Counted from the first letter of the stretch, positions 1 through 9,556 are shown. The stretch: 64,000 bases of DNA from Sphingobacteriaceae bacterium (GCA_030682795.1 JAUXNJ010000012.1:82467-146466); one strand, 5' to 3'. The notes: generated by a model from the letters alone, not told the origin. Numbers and translations: made by a program.

Positions 1-1144
1 TTACGGCCTTGAGATTGGCGCTGCTGTCTACAAAGGTGTCCTTGTCTTGATGCAACACCCCATTCAAAATGCTGCGTACATGCATGGGATTATGAACGGG
101 CTTTTTCATTCGCACCAAAATGCGGTTTTTCTTTTTGCAGAGGAGCTCAATGGCTTCGGCACTATAAGCCGGTGCAATCAGTACCTCGTAGAAAATCTTA
201 TCGATTTCTTGTGCGGTGGTCAGGTCAATGGCCTCATTGCTCATCAAAACCCCACCAAAAGCCGAAACTGGATCGCCGGCGAGGGCATCCTGCCAGGCTT
301 GGTAAATGGTAGGTCGGGAAGCTAGGCCACAGGCGTTGTTGTGCTTGATGATGGCGAAGGTAGGCTCATCGAAATCGGCCAGTAAGTTTACTGCGGCATC
401 TACATCTAACAGGTTGTTATAGCTGAGTTGTTTGCCATTCAAAATATCGAATACCTCGTCTAAATCGCCAAAGAAAGTGCCTTTTTGATGTGGATTTTCG
501 CCATAACGCAACGATTGGACTTGGTTGCTTACCAAACGCAGGGCTGGAATTTGGGCTTCGGTATTGAAATAGTTGAAAATCTGACTGTCGTAATAGCTGC
601 TTACAGCAAAAGCTTCGGCCGCATACTGCTTTCGATCTGCTAGGGTGGTGCCGCCTTGGGTTTGTAACTGACCGAGCAATCGTGCATACTGGTCTTTCGA
701 CGATAAAATCACCACCTCGTTATAATTTTTAGCACCTGCCCGGATGAGGGAAATGCCTCCAATGTCGATTTTTTCTATTACTTCTGCGTGTGCAGCCCCC
801 GAAGCCACCGTTTCTTCAAAAGGATAGAGGTCAACAATCACCAAATCAATGGTAGGAATGTCGTAAGCCGCTAAGTCGTTGATGTCGTTCATTTCTTCAC
901 GACGGGCCAAAATGCCGCCAAAAACCTTGGGATGCAGGGTTTTTACCCGTCCACCCAATATCGAAGCGTAACCAGTTAGGCCTTCCACTGTGTGAACAGG
1001 AATGCCTAAGTTTTCGATAAAAGCTTGGGTGCCACCTGTGGAATAAATTTCAACATGCTGGGCATGAAGCTCTTTAACAAGTGATTCAAGACCATCTTTA
1101 TAATAGACTGAAATTAAGGCGGATTTGATTGGAGTAAGGGCCAT
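1..1144 (-). CDS. purH: Bifunctional AICAR formyltransferase / IMP cyclohydrolase PurH (3' end cut by window)
   Basis: PurH catalyses the last two steps of de novo IMP synthesis in the cytosol: 10-formyl-THF-dependent formylation of AICAR, then ring closure to IMP. Translation from the ATG at 1144-1142 gives about 381 residues, while the family is usually 505-530, so the C-terminal part of the transformylase domain lies outside the window. The N-terminal cyclohydrolase (MGS-fold) domain shows STGGT and GGRVKTLHP. The transformylase domain begins around residue 200 with RYGENPHQ and carries the catalytic IIKHNNACG segment. The gene faces away from the LRR gene, with a 74-base intergenic region holding a TACTTTTG promoter box. 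Identification is secure; the truncation is only an edge effect. Confidence 0.95.
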   Translation of the reverse strand, partial: MALTPIKSALISVYYKDGLESLVKELHAQHVEIYSTGGTQAFIENLGIPVHTVEGLTGYASILGGRVKTLHPKVFGGILARREEMNDINDLAAYDIPTIDLVIVDLYPFEETVASGAAHAEVIEKIDIGGISLIRAGAKNYNEVVILSSKDQYARLLGQLQTQGGTTLADRKQYAAEAFAVSSYYDSQIFNYFNTEAQIPALRLVSNQVQSLRYGENPHQKGTFFGDLDEVFDILNGKQLSYNNLLDVDAAVNLLADFDEPTFAIIKHNNACGLASRPTIYQAWQDALAGDPVSAFGGVLMSNEAIDLTTAQEIDKIFYEVLIAPAYSAEAIELLCKKKNRILVRMKKPVHNPMHVRSILNGVLHQDKDTFVDSSANLKAV

Positions 1145-1167
1145 GAAGGTTGTAATGGTTGAAGCCA

Positions 1168-1175
1168 CAAAAGTA
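1168..1175 (-). promoter_or_regulatory. Bacteroidota -7 promoter box for purH
   Basis: On the minus strand this reads TACTTTTG, an exact TAnnTTTG match. It lies 24 bases upstream of the purH start codon. No -33 TTTG at the expected spacing is clear. Confidence 0.5.
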
Positions 1176-1218
1176 AATAATTAAGCACAAAAAGGACGGA
1201 TAGATTATATTTAACACA

Positions 1219-2415
1219 ATGAAAGCAGTACTTTTTTTGCTCACTTGGGTGTGGATAACCCTGCAAACAGCGGTCTCATTGGCGCAATTGCCATCTGAAA
1301 AGCTCCAATCCTATTTGCAAACATTGCAGCAAATGCCGGTCGATTCAGTTAAGAAGCTTGAATTGAGGAATATGCGGCTGAAATCCTGGCCGGCTGATTT
1401 ATTGAGGTTCAGTGCTATAGAAGAGATTTATTTAGATGGGAATTTATTTGAAGCCATTCCGGCTGAATTAAGACATTACAAGCAACTCCATACTTTGAGT
1501 ATGAATGAAAATCTTTTGCATGGCACCAAGCTTCAGCTCAGGGCCTTGAAGCAGCTCAAAAGGTTTTCGGCATCAAAAAACAAATTCTACCAAGACTTAA
1601 AGTTAATAGCCAAGCCTGCGTTGCAAGAAGTGCGACTTTCGCAAAATCAATTGTCCGAATTCGCTTACAAAAGTAGGGGGTTGAAAGAACTAGAGCTGGC
1701 CTACAACCGCATGGAAGCGGTGAAGCAGCCTTTCTGGCATCGTCACAAACTTGAAGTGGTGGTGCTTTATGGAAATGGTTTATCCAAACTGCCCGCTGGA
1801 CTCAGCCAACATAAAAACATCCGAAAGCTGGTGATGGCCATCAATAATTTTGAACAAATTCCTGCCGAAATGCAGGGTTTTCGTAAGCTGGAAAGTTTGA
1901 TGTTTTATAAAAATAAGCTGGAGTATTTTCCTGATTTTATATGGGATATGCATCAGTTGCGGGAGATCGACGTTCACCACAACCGCATTAAAGCGGTGCC
2001 CGAGGGCATTGGCCAGCTCAGCCGTCTGAAAGAGCTATACCTCGCGCACAATTGTATTCCAACCTTGCCAGCCAGTATTTCCAAGCTGCGTAGTTTAGAG
2101 TACCTGTACATCGAAAATAACGAGCTCCAAATGTTGCCTGCTGGCTTCGATTCGCTCATTTCAGTGAAACGACTGAGCTTGCTTGGCAATAAATTCATCG
2201 TCTTTCCAGAGGTAGTTGCCAATTTACCGGCTTTACAAGAATTTGATATCTCGGAAAACGACATTGAAGCCTTTCCGCAAGCACTCAGCCTTAAAAACGA
2301 CCTTAAATTGCTGCTGCTAAATGAAAACGCATGCACCACAGGAATGCAGTGCATGCGTTATTTGCGGCAAATGGAAAAGCAATCGGCAAATCCCAATCTA
2401 AAGTTCCAATACTAA
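1219..2415 (+). CDS. Exported leucine-rich-repeat protein
   Basis: A 398-residue protein with an N-terminal signal peptide (hydrophobic residues 3-20, likely cleaved after SLA) followed by leucine-rich repeats over nearly the whole chain. Repeats of about 23 residues recur with the LxxLxLxxNxL pattern, for example LEEIYLDGN-like, LKELYLAHN, LEYLYIENN and VKRLSLLGN. There is no kinase, GTPase (Roc) or sorting domain, so it is a stand-alone LRR scaffold, probably periplasmic or surface-exposed. Such folds bind proteins, but no ligand can be inferred. It has its own upstream region and converges on htpG across a shared terminator. Start ATG at 1219 is supported by the signal peptide. Function is unknown. 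Confidence 0.8.
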   Translation: MKAVLFLLTWVWITLQTAVSLAQLPSEKLQSYLQTLQQMPVDSVKKLELRNMRLKSWPADLLRFSAIEEIYLDGNLFEAIPAELRHYKQLHTLSMNENLLHGTKLQLRALKQLKRFSASKNKFYQDLKLIAKPALQEVRLSQNQLSEFAYKSRGLKELELAYNRMEAVKQPFWHRHKLEVVVLYGNGLSKLPAGLSQHKNIRKLVMAINNFEQIPAEMQGFRKLESLMFYKNKLEYFPDFIWDMHQLREIDVHHNRIKAVPEGIGQLSRLKELYLAHNCIPTLPASISKLRSLEYLYIENNELQMLPAGFDSLISVKRLSLLGNKFIVFPEVVANLPALQEFDISENDIEAFPQALSLKNDLKLLLLNENACTTGMQCMRYLRQMEKQSANPNLKFQY

Positions 2416-2446
2416 AAAAGACCGCCTCGAAAGACGGCCTTTGTTT
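2416..2446. terminator. Bidirectional intrinsic terminator between LRR gene and htpG
   Basis: An A-rich tract, then an imperfect stem (AAAGaCCG paired with CGGCCTTT) and a T-rich tract, placed between the convergent LRR and htpG genes and touching the htpG stop codon. It can act in both directions. Confidence 0.65.
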
Positions 2447-4266
2447 TAGCTCAGTTGGATACTGCGCTCAATAAAGGTGGTGAGCGCTTCGCCTTTGAGC
2501 ATGCCTTGCGATAACAAAGCCAGGTCGTAGGCCTGACGGGCGAGTTTTTCTCTTTGATCGGCTTCGGTGGTGCCGCTCAGTTTTTGGAGATAGGGATGCG
2601 CGGTATTGAGCACCACTTGCATCGGCTCTTTCATTTGACCGCCAAACATGCCACCCCCTCCCGTGGCCGCCATTTCATTCATCCGGCGGATAAATTCTGA
2701 ACGGGTCACCACAACCGGCTGGTCGTCGGGTGAAAGGGCCGCAGAGCTTACTTTGTAGTCTTGGTTTCCAATGAGTGTTTCAAACAACTTCACAGCTTCT
2801 TGTGCTTGCTCTTCGCTTAACAATGACGCATAAGTTTCTTCCTTTTCAATGAGCTTATCGATGGTTTCAGCATCTACACGCTTGAATTGGGTTTTTTCGA
2901 GTTTGCTTTCGATGAAGCTTAAGAAGTGACTATCGATTACGCTGCCGAGTACCAATACATCATAGCTGCGTTTTTTGGCAGCGGCAATGAATCCATGTTG
3001 CGCTTCAGCATCACTGGTGTAAAGCACCACCAAATTGCCGTTTTTATCTTTCTGATTGGCCTCAATGCGCTGCTGGTAGGCTTCCCAATCGTTGAGTTGA
3101 CCGGCTTCATTTTTGTACAAACAAAAACCTTTTGCGCGGTCGTAAAACTTTTCATCGCTCAACATGCCGTATTTCACGAATAAATCCAAACTTTCCCATT
3201 TCTCCTCGAATCCGGCGCGGTCGTTTTTGAAAATTTCATTCAGTTTGTCGGCCACTTTTTTGCTGATGTGGCTGTTTATTTTTTTCACATTGCCATCCGT
3301 CTGTAAAAATGAACGAGATACGTTCAAAGGAATGTCCGGCGAGTCAATAACCCCGTGTAATAAGCGCAAATAGTCGGGCACAATGTCTTCTACCGCATCG
3401 GTTATAAATACTTGGCGACTATAAAGGTGGATTTTATTTTTATTGGGCTCAAAATCGGCCTTCAACTTGGGGAAGTAAAGGACTCCTGTGAGGTTGAATG
3501 GGTAGTCTACATTCAAATGAATCCAAAACAAAGGCTTTTCAGCCATGGGGTAGAGGTCTTCATAAAACTTCTCGTAGTCCTCATCGCTTAAATCAGCAGG
3601 CTTTTTGGTCCATAACGGCTGGGTTTGGTTCACCACTGCGCCCTCAAACTCAATTTCAACCGGCAAAAATTTGCAATATTTGGTCAGAATGCTTTTAATG
3701 CGATAGCTGTCTAAAAACTCCTCCGAATCCTCTGAAATGTGTAAAATCACATCAGAACCACGGTCGGTGCGTGTACCCGCGCTGATCTCAAAGCTGGTGC
3801 TGCCGTCACAAATCCAATGCACAGCAGTAGCGTCAGGGTAGTGTGCGAGACTTTTAATCTCAACATTTTTGGCCACCATAAAGGCAGAATAGAAGCCCAA
3901 ACCAAAATTGCCAATCATATTGTTGAGGTCGGCTTTGTCTTTGTATTTCTCTACAAACTCAGTAGCGCCCGAAAATGCAACCTGATTGATGTATTTTTCC
4001 ATCTCGTCGGCGGTTAATCCGATGCCACGGTCGCTTACGGTGATGGTTTTGGCATCCTTATCGATGCTTACACTTACTTTGATATCGCCCAATTCGCCTT
4101 TGAATTCTCCAAGCGAAGCCAGGGTTTTTATTTTTTGGGAGGCATCTACTGCATTACTCACCAATTCACGTAAAAATATTTCATGATTGGAGTAAAGCGA
4201 TTTTTTAATGATGGGGAAGATGTTTTCTGTATTGACCGAAATGGTTCCTTTTCTGCTTTGTTCCAT
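2446..4266 (-). CDS. htpG: Molecular chaperone HtpG (Hsp90)
   Basis: Cytosolic homodimeric ATP-dependent chaperone that remodels partly folded clients. The N-terminal GHKL ATPase is complete: ELVSNAVDAS, DRGIGLT and GNFGLGFYSAF. A middle domain and a C-terminal dimerisation domain follow, giving about 606 residues, normal for bacterial HtpG. The open frame extends 14 codons further upstream to 4308, but MEQSRKGTISVNTENIFP is the family-like N-terminus, so ATG at 4266 is chosen. This also leaves room for the sigma-54-type promoter at 4289-4304, which would otherwise lie inside the coding region. An insert with GGGGMFGGQM near residues 550-560 is a Gly/Met-rich loop. The gene ends at the shared terminator facing the LRR gene. 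Confidence 0.97.
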   Translation of the reverse strand: MEQSRKGTISVNTENIFPIIKKSLYSNHEIFLRELVSNAVDASQKIKTLASLGEFKGELGDIKVSVSIDKDAKTITVSDRGIGLTADEMEKYINQVAFSGATEFVEKYKDKADLNNMIGNFGLGFYSAFMVAKNVEIKSLAHYPDATAVHWICDGSTSFEISAGTRTDRGSDVILHISEDSEEFLDSYRIKSILTKYCKFLPVEIEFEGAVVNQTQPLWTKKPADLSDEDYEKFYEDLYPMAEKPLFWIHLNVDYPFNLTGVLYFPKLKADFEPNKNKIHLYSRQVFITDAVEDIVPDYLRLLHGVIDSPDIPLNVSRSFLQTDGNVKKINSHISKKVADKLNEIFKNDRAGFEEKWESLDLFVKYGMLSDEKFYDRAKGFCLYKNEAGQLNDWEAYQQRIEANQKDKNGNLVVLYTSDAEAQHGFIAAAKKRSYDVLVLGSVIDSHFLSFIESKLEKTQFKRVDAETIDKLIEKEETYASLLSEEQAQEAVKLFETLIGNQDYKVSSAALSPDDQPVVVTRSEFIRRMNEMAATGGGGMFGGQMKEPMQVVLNTAHPYLQKLSGTTEADQREKLARQAYDLALLSQGMLKGEALTTFIERSIQLS

Positions 4267-4288
4267 AGTTGTGATTTTAGACACACCC

Positions 4289-4304
4289 TGCAAAGCTGGT
4301 GCCA
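4289..4304 (-). promoter_or_regulatory. Sigma-54-type (-24/-12) promoter for htpG
   Basis: Minus-strand sequence TGGCACCAGCTTTGCA is an exact match to TGGCAC-N5-TTGCA, with the GG and GC dinucleotides 10 bases apart as RpoN requires. Predicted transcription start is near 4279, about 12 bases before the chosen htpG start. Placement and exactness make a chance match unlikely, but RpoN control is inferred. Confidence 0.72.
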
Positions 4305-4316
4305 GCATTTGATTGC

Positions 4317-4342
4317 TGTCATTTTGTCAATATTGGCTGTCA
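4317..4342 (-). promoter_or_regulatory. Three direct TGACA boxes upstream of the htpG promoter
   Basis: TGACA occurs three times in the same orientation on the minus strand (4342-4338, 4329-4325, 4321-4317), 13 to 38 bases upstream of the sigma-54-type element. Clustered repeats here could be an activator or repressor site. No binding protein can be named from the sequence. Confidence 0.4.
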
Positions 4343-4404
4343 AACTGTGTCGTATGACCTGCGAATACCTGGGGCGGCACAAAGAATGGCAGCGGCAAGT
4401 AGCG

Positions 4405-5493
4405 CTATGAACTTTGGTTGGGTATGTTTAATTCAAAAGTACTACCCTGACCATATATCGATTCCACTGTGATGCTCCCGGCGAGTTGTTCAACCGCATC
4501 TTTAACGATGTAAAGACCAATGCCAGAGCCTGGATTCATATTCGTAGCGCGATAAAACATTCTAAATATCTTTTCAACTTCTCCTTCTTTAATGCCGATG
4601 CCATTATCAGCAATTCGGATCGTTGCTTTTTGCGCATCCACTTTGATATCGATACTTACTTGTTTTTCTGTTTTGTTATGGTCCTGATACTTAATGCCAT
4701 TGCTGATTAAATTGCTCAGGGCTATGCCGAGTTTGAGTTTATCTGAAACAAAACTTTGTTTTTGGTCGATGTTAATCTTGAAATTCAAGTCTGTTTCTTC
4801 CAAGTGGAGTTGGTTTTGAATACAAAAGTCAACCATGTCCTTGAAATCTATTTCAGAAGGATGGAAGCTGTTTCTTTTATTTCTGTAATAATCGATGATG
4901 CTTTTGATGAATCCGTCTAAACGTTCAACGCTTTCCTCGATCATACTAAAGTAGGCCTTGGTATTGGTAAAATCTCCCTCCATACGCGCCAATTTTACCA
5001 CACCTAAAATGCTCATCAGGGGTGAACGCATATCATGCGAAGCACTGTACACGAATTTATCAAGTTCAGAATAGGCAAGTTCCAATTCTTTGTTTTTAAT
5101 CACCAATTGCGCTCTGGTCTGGTAAATCTCATAAGCTTGGGTAATAGCAGTTCTTATTTCCTCCTCTTTCCAAGGCTTTTGAAGGTATCGAAACACATTT
5201 CCTAAATTTACGGCATTTATTACAGCTTGAATATCGGTGTAACCTGTAAGCAGGATACGCATCACTTGAGGATGTGTCGACATGATTGACTCGAAAAACT
5301 CAATGCCGGTTTCTTTGGGCATCCGTTGATCAGCAATCACAATGGGTATCTGATGGTTGCGAAGTAATTGGCGGGCTTCTTCGGCACTTTCTGCAATAAA
5401 TACCTCGTATTCTAATCTGAACGTGGCTCTGAAGGCATACAAGTTATGCCTTTCATCATCAATGTATAGTACGGCTATTTTACCCATCATCAC
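4405..5493 (-). CDS. Receiver-histidine kinase (REC-HisKA-HATPase), soluble
   Basis: A 362-residue cytosolic kinase with no membrane segment. The receiver domain (residues 5-120) has the acidic pair D12/D13, phospho-acceptor D55 in IADQRMP, T83 in LLTGY and K106 in the YLQKPW motif. A HisKA domain follows with H153 in SASHDMRSP, then a HATPase_c domain with N-box NLISNGIKY (about 261-269), DNGIGI (296-301) and GSGIGLYIV (322-330). The receiver lies N-terminal to the kinase, so phosphate arriving at D55 may tune the kinase itself. Its ATG overlaps the TGA of the upstream 7TM kinase in an ATGA junction, indicating translational coupling. Its receiver is clearly paralogous to the stand-alone receiver at 9582-10046. 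It is the last gene of the ThiF-GNAT-kinase operon. Confidence 0.9.
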   Translation of the reverse strand: MMMGKIAVLYIDDERHNLYAFRATFRLEYEVFIAESAEEARQLLRNHQIPIVIADQRMPKETGIEFFESIMSTHPQVMRILLTGYTDIQAVINAVNLGNVFRYLQKPWKEEEIRTAITQAYEIYQTRAQLVIKNKELELAYSELDKFVYSASHDMRSPLMSILGVVKLARMEGDFTNTKAYFSMIEESVERLDGFIKSIIDYYRNKRNSFHPSEIDFKDMVDFCIQNQLHLEETDLNFKINIDQKQSFVSDKLKLGIALSNLISNGIKYQDHNKTEKQVSIDIKVDAQKATIRIADNGIGIKEGEVEKIFRMFYRATNMNPGSGIGLYIVKDAVEQLAGSITVESIYGQGSTFELNIPNQSS

Positions 5494-7625
5494 CTTTGAT
5501 ATTTTGGTAAATCTATTGAAAAAATAGTGCCTTTATCAATTTCAGAGGTTACTTTGATGCTCCCTTTATGCAATTCAATGATGCTGTAAACTATCGAAAG
5601 TCCAAGCCCAGTGCCTTGTCCCACGCCTTTGGTGGTGAAAAATGGATCGAAAATTTTGGCACAAACCTCTTCACTCATACCTTTGCCTGTGTCTGAAATG
5701 GTAATGTTTATAGATTCAGGCAGGGCTTTGGTGGTAATGCTGAGGGTCCCCGACTTTTTCTCGCTGTCAACTAACATGGCATGGATTGCATTGTTGGCAA
5801 TGTTCATAATCACCTGATTGAGCTTACCAGGATAGCACTCCAAATAAGCATCAGGATCATAGTTTTTGACTACCTGTATCCGGTTGGCCATGGAGCTATT
5901 GAGAAGCACCAGGGTGCTATCGATGCCTTCGTTGAGGTCGACCTTTTTTAAGTCGCTTTCATCAAGTCTAGAAAAAATACGTAAACCCTTTACAATTTCC
6001 GCCGTGCGATTAGCCCCTTCACCAATCCCATTGAGCAACATTTTGATTTCTTCTTTGAGATAATCAAAGTCGATTTCTTTTTTGAAAGCCAATACTTTGT
6101 CAAAGTGGTGTTTATCGTGCGTCAGCTCTTCTTGCAGCTGATCGTAAACATTGATCAAGGCGAAAATATCTTCCATATCTCGCTTGAGTGGCACCACATT
6201 GGAAGTAACAAAGTTGATGGGATTGTTGATTTCATGGGCAATACCCGCAGTTAATTGACCTAAGGAAGCCATTTTTTCGGCATTTACCAATTGTGTTTGG
6301 GCGCTTTTAAGGTTTGTTAAAGTATACTCTAGTTCTTTGTTAGTGCTTTCCAAGGCAGAGGTACGCTCTTTCACCTTGGCTTCGAGCAATACATTTTGCT
6401 GGGTAATGAGTACTGCATTTTCTTCGGCCGTGCGCAATGCCTCTGCTTGAGAGGCTTCTTTTTCTCTCTTGAGAATGTTGATGCGGTCAGCCAAGGCAAC
6501 GCTCAGCAATACCGACTCCACGCCGGAACCCATCAATAATACGTTTTTGGTGAAAAAATTATACGGCAACCAGCCGAGATTACGAGCAACGTACACGAAC
6601 ATCCCGATCATAAAAAACGACCATGCTAAAAGAAAAAATTTAGCCGTACGCTGGCCAGCAATACTTAGTTTGATAGAGAAAAACAGGGCGTACAACGAAA
6701 GTAGCAAGGCCGCAATATCCAATAGGTTGTAGCTCAATTGATCTAGGCCCAAAAGGTAGACCAATAAAGCTGCGCCATATAGAAACTCAAATACTGTTAA
6801 TCCTTTGCTTATTTTGGGCAATTGTTTATCGAGTTGCAGAAAAATACGCGCAAATTGAATGGCGCCATAACCTGCAATAGCACTGAAAATGAGTACCGCT
6901 AAGTGGTTCAAATAGCTGTTTTCAGGCCAGAAGTATTTGTAAGTATAGCCCAGTAAGGTGGCTTGTGCCAACGCTATGCTGAGGATGTAGAGCACATAAA
7001 AGAGATAGCTCTTGTCTTTTACACTGATGTAAATGAATAGGTTATAAAAAAACATCACAAACATGATCCCGAAATAGGTGCCGGCGAAAATGTCTGTTCG
7101 GTAATTGTTGGTTAAAACAACTTCTCGCTTGCCAATGCTTAAGGGTAAACTAAGTTGCTCCATCGATTGAAAACGCAAATAAATTGTGGCTTGCTGTTTT
7201 TTTAATAGCGAGAATGGAAAGATGAAGTGTTGATGATTAATAGCTCTTTGTGAGTAAGGCAATAAATCACCCATTTGGGTGTGGGTGTAGGACAGCCCAT
7301 GAGGCACATAGAAATCAATGCGATCGAGCTGTGTGTTGCTTACCTCTAAGGCTAAGTCTTCGCTGGAGGTGTTGTTGTAAAGCTGAAATCGTACCCAGTA
7401 GGCCGATTTGGTGTATTGAAAATTGGGGACCTCTACAGTGCTTTTTTGGAAAGCATCTCCTTTGGCAATTACTTGCGCTAAATCCAAATCCCCGCTAGGG
7501 TCTTCTAAAAACTCAAGCTGCATGCCAATCACAAAGGGCTTTTGGCCTTCCTCAAGCACAATGGTTTGGCCTTTCACTGGGCTAGTGAAACAGAGTAAAA
7601 AGAGGAATAAGACCACTTTATTCAC
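5490..7625 (-). CDS. 7TMR-DISM sensor histidine kinase
   Basis: Inner-membrane sensor kinase of 711 residues. A signal peptide (residues 1-20, ending KGQ) is followed by a periplasmic jelly-roll 7TMR-DISMED2 domain (about 30-165), a seven-helix 7TMR-DISM membrane unit (about 180-385), a coiled coil (385-450), a DHp helix with H464 in GIAHEINNP, and a HATPase_c domain with [16 protein letters not shown] and [14 protein letters not shown] sensors are thought to bind small molecules, often carbohydrates; this ligand is unknown. The start is GTG at 7625, two bases after the stop of the GNAT gene, and the signal peptide begins exactly there. The 3' end overlaps the next kinase by ATGA. Linkage to two biosynthetic-type genes suggests it senses or controls their product. 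Confidence 0.9.
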   Translation of the reverse strand: MNKVVLFLFLLCFTSPVKGQTIVLEEGQKPFVIGMQLEFLEDPSGDLDLAQVIAKGDAFQKSTVEVPNFQYTKSAYWVRFQLYNNTSSEDLALEVSNTQLDRIDFYVPHGLSYTHTQMGDLLPYSQRAINHQHFIFPFSLLKKQQATIYLRFQSMEQLSLPLSIGKREVVLTNNYRTDIFAGTYFGIMFVMFFYNLFIYISVKDKSYLFYVLYILSIALAQATLLGYTYKYFWPENSYLNHLAVLIFSAIAGYGAIQFARIFLQLDKQLPKISKGLTVFEFLYGAALLVYLLGLDQLSYNLLDIAALLLSLYALFFSIKLSIAGQRTAKFFLLAWSFFMIGMFVYVARNLGWLPYNFFTKNVLLMGSGVESVLLSVALADRINILKREKEASQAEALRTAEENAVLITQQNVLLEAKVKERTSALESTNKELEYTLTNLKSAQTQLVNAEKMASLGQLTAGIAHEINNPINFVTSNVVPLKRDMEDIFALINVYDQLQEELTHDKHHFDKVLAFKKEIDFDYLKEEIKMLLNGIGEGANRTAEIVKGLRIFSRLDESDLKKVDLNEGIDSTLVLLNSSMANRIQVVKNYDPDAYLECYPGKLNQVIMNIANNAIHAMLVDSEKKSGTLSITTKALPESINITISDTGKGMSEEVCAKIFDPFFTTKGVGQGTGLGLSIVYSIIELHKGSIKVTSEIDKGTIFSIDLPKYQR

Positions 7626-7627
7626 AG

Positions 7628-8362
7628 CTAAAATATTTTGAATTCGTTTGGATCCACATTTTTCAGCTGGAGATCGTAATGTATTTCAACTTCCATTTGT
7701 CGGATGGGAGATACTTCTGTATACACTTGCTGGAGATTTTTTCGAATATCAAAAATGCGCACTTGTTCGGCAGGTTCGGCTTGCTGGATGGTTTGAGCAT
7801 CTTCTAAAAGCACAATTGTTGCAAGTAAATCGAGTTTCGGATAGTAAAAAGTGCCGTTATTGCCAATGCTTTTGAGCACCCTGCATCCCACTTTTTCAGC
7901 AAATTTGACAGTATAGGGTGCGCACAAAGCAAAAATACTTTCAACACCCAGCTGTTCGGCAATCACAACCCCAACCCGGGTCGAAAAAAAGGCACCTATG
8001 CCCAAGCCTGATACTTCCCTTGAATTCCACAGGCCGCAGAGCTCTGCAGTGCCATGGATGCTTTTTTCGCGAACCACATCGTAAATACGGACATCAAATT
8101 CACCAGCTGCTTGCTCAATAGGCAAGGGCTGATTACCGCCACTACATTGTAATCTTGCACCACCCAAAACCTTGCTACCATCTTCATTTTCAACAAGGAT
8201 TACAAAACTGGCAGGATTGTTTATCCAGTCGTGATTGGCTGAGGTCACCTTTTTAACGCCAGCAACCTCTAATACATGCGCATGCCCTTCAATGAATCGC
8301 TCACATGCAACGGAATCATCCGTAGCCCTAAATGCTCTTATTTTAATGCTATTCAGGACCAT
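7628..8362 (-). CDS. GNAT-fold acyltransferase, possibly N-acyl amino acid synthase-like
   Basis: A 244-residue cytosolic protein whose middle looks like a GNAT acyl-CoA/acyl-ACP transferase: a beta-4-like AELCGLWNSREVSG (106-119), the pyrophosphate-binding turn GLGIGAFFS (119-127), then IAEQLGVESIFALCAPYTVKF leading to the terminal strand. The central layout recalls N-acyl amino acid synthases (FeeM type) and LuxI-like signal synthases more than RimI-type N-acetyltransferases; this is judged by eye only. About 60 C-terminal residues beyond the GNAT core have no recognised fold. The ATG overlaps the ThiF stop codon in a TAATG junction, and the gene ends two bases before the sensor kinase. Substrates are unknown. 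Confidence 0.7.
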   Translation of the reverse strand: MVLNSIKIRAFRATDDSVACERFIEGHAHVLEVAGVKKVTSANHDWINNPASFVILVENEDGSKVLGGARLQCSGGNQPLPIEQAAGEFDVRIYDVVREKSIHGTAELCGLWNSREVSGLGIGAFFSTRVGVVIAEQLGVESIFALCAPYTVKFAEKVGCRVLKSIGNNGTFYYPKLDLLATIVLLEDAQTIQQAEPAEQVRIFDIRKNLQQVYTEVSPIRQMEVEIHYDLQLKNVDPNEFKIF

Positions 8363-9465
8363 TAAGCTTGCAAGTTTGGAACGATGGCGTTCATATCTAC
8401 ATAAAACCTTCCGGATGAAACGCGTTCTCCCAACAAAATTCTTCTGGCAATTTCGGCAGTAGTACCCCCACCCATCATTACAGCCGAAGCCAGTTGCGGC
8501 CAGGTATTGAGCGACTTTCCAATTTCTAAATAAGAACGCCGGAGACTTTCAGATACCTCGTCAAAGCCAACGATTGCCATTAATAGTTGCATGCGCTTTT
8601 CAGGGGGCATATCGCCAGGATTAGAAATGTCAAACCCGGCTATTCGGCCATGAAAAAGGGGTAAATCGGTGATTAAATCAAAACGCTCAATGTCTAACAT
8701 ACCACGGTCACTTGTTTCCATGAGCACGGGTAGGTGGTGTTTTTTAGCAGCAAGCCGGAGTTTGAGTTTGTATTCTAAACTGTCACACTCATCAATGAGG
8801 AGGTCTAAACCACCTTGATCAGTAATGAATGCTTCTATATTTTCGTCTGTGACGCCTTCTACCAAGACTTCTACCTTTAAAAAAGGGTCCATTTCAGCAA
8901 TTTCCCTGGCCACAATAACCGCTTTGTTTAAGCCAATATCGCTGATACGTGCCCGCAGGCGGTTTAAATTGCTCAAATCCAAGGTATCAAAATCGGCGAG
9001 CACCAAGCTGCCAAAACTGCGCTCCATGGCCATGGTAAGGGCTATGGCACTGCCTACCGACAAGCCTACGATGCCCACACGCTTTTCGCTGAGCAATTGC
9101 TGCGCTGCTTCAGTGATTTTGTATTTGTTGCGAGAGGTGCGAAGCTCAACAAACTCCTGCTCATCTAACACATGTACCAGGCGCTTGCACCAAGGATAAA
9201 GTACCCAAACACCATATTCATGTATCCCAAACCCGTTTAATTGAGTAGTTATGGCAGCCGCAAGCTCGTTTTCTGCGAAAGTAACACCAGGATTTCGGGT
9301 AATAATGAGTTCTTTTAATTGCCTCGGTAGGCTGTCTTGTATTTGGAGGTCAGGGTCGCTCACAACCAGATTGAAAGCGTCGGCTTCATCCTCCTTGTAA
9401 ATGCGAAAGAAGATAGGGGAAAAGCTATTCGGCTCGGCCCCGCTTCTGTAATCCAGGTAGTCCAT
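8362..9465 (-). CDS. ThiF/E1-like adenylating enzyme (resembles the ThiF half of Rv1355c-family proteins)
   Basis: A 367-residue protein with an E1/ThiF/MoeB nucleotide-binding domain from about residue 125: glycine-rich GIVGLSVGSA (131-140), ADFDTLDLSNLNR (157-169) with the conserved Asp, Asn and Arg residues, and LIDECDSLEYK (223-233). These enzymes adenylate a carboxylate, typically a ubiquitin-like C-terminus or a small peptide. No CxxC zinc pairs and no obvious catalytic Cys loop are visible, and no ubiquitin-like gene is nearby. The N-terminal 120 residues resemble what I recall of Rv1355c-family proteins, but their C-terminal nitroreductase half is absent. It is the first gene of a four-gene operon, divergent from a receiver gene and coupled to the GNAT gene by TAATG. 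The true substrate is unknown. Confidence 0.75.
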   Translation of the reverse strand: MDYLDYRSGAEPNSFSPIFFRIYKEDEADAFNLVVSDPDLQIQDSLPRQLKELIITRNPGVTFAENELAAAITTQLNGFGIHEYGVWVLYPWCKRLVHVLDEQEFVELRTSRNKYKITEAAQQLLSEKRVGIVGLSVGSAIALTMAMERSFGSLVLADFDTLDLSNLNRLRARISDIGLNKAVIVAREIAEMDPFLKVEVLVEGVTDENIEAFITDQGGLDLLIDECDSLEYKLKLRLAAKKHHLPVLMETSDRGMLDIERFDLITDLPLFHGRIAGFDISNPGDMPPEKRMQLLMAIVGFDEVSESLRRSYLEIGKSLNTWPQLASAVMMGGGTTAEIARRILLGERVSSGRFYVDMNAIVPNLQA

Positions 9466-9556
9466 GTGAATGTAGTGATCAATTGCGGCAAGCAGAAATC
9501 GAAAGCAATATAGAGATTGATTAAATAATTCCTGTTATGGTTATCAGGATAAAGTT

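Noticed and set aside
4267..4308. Upstream ATG for htpG
   Set aside because: It would place the exact sigma-54-type promoter inside the coding region and adds residues not typical of HtpG.
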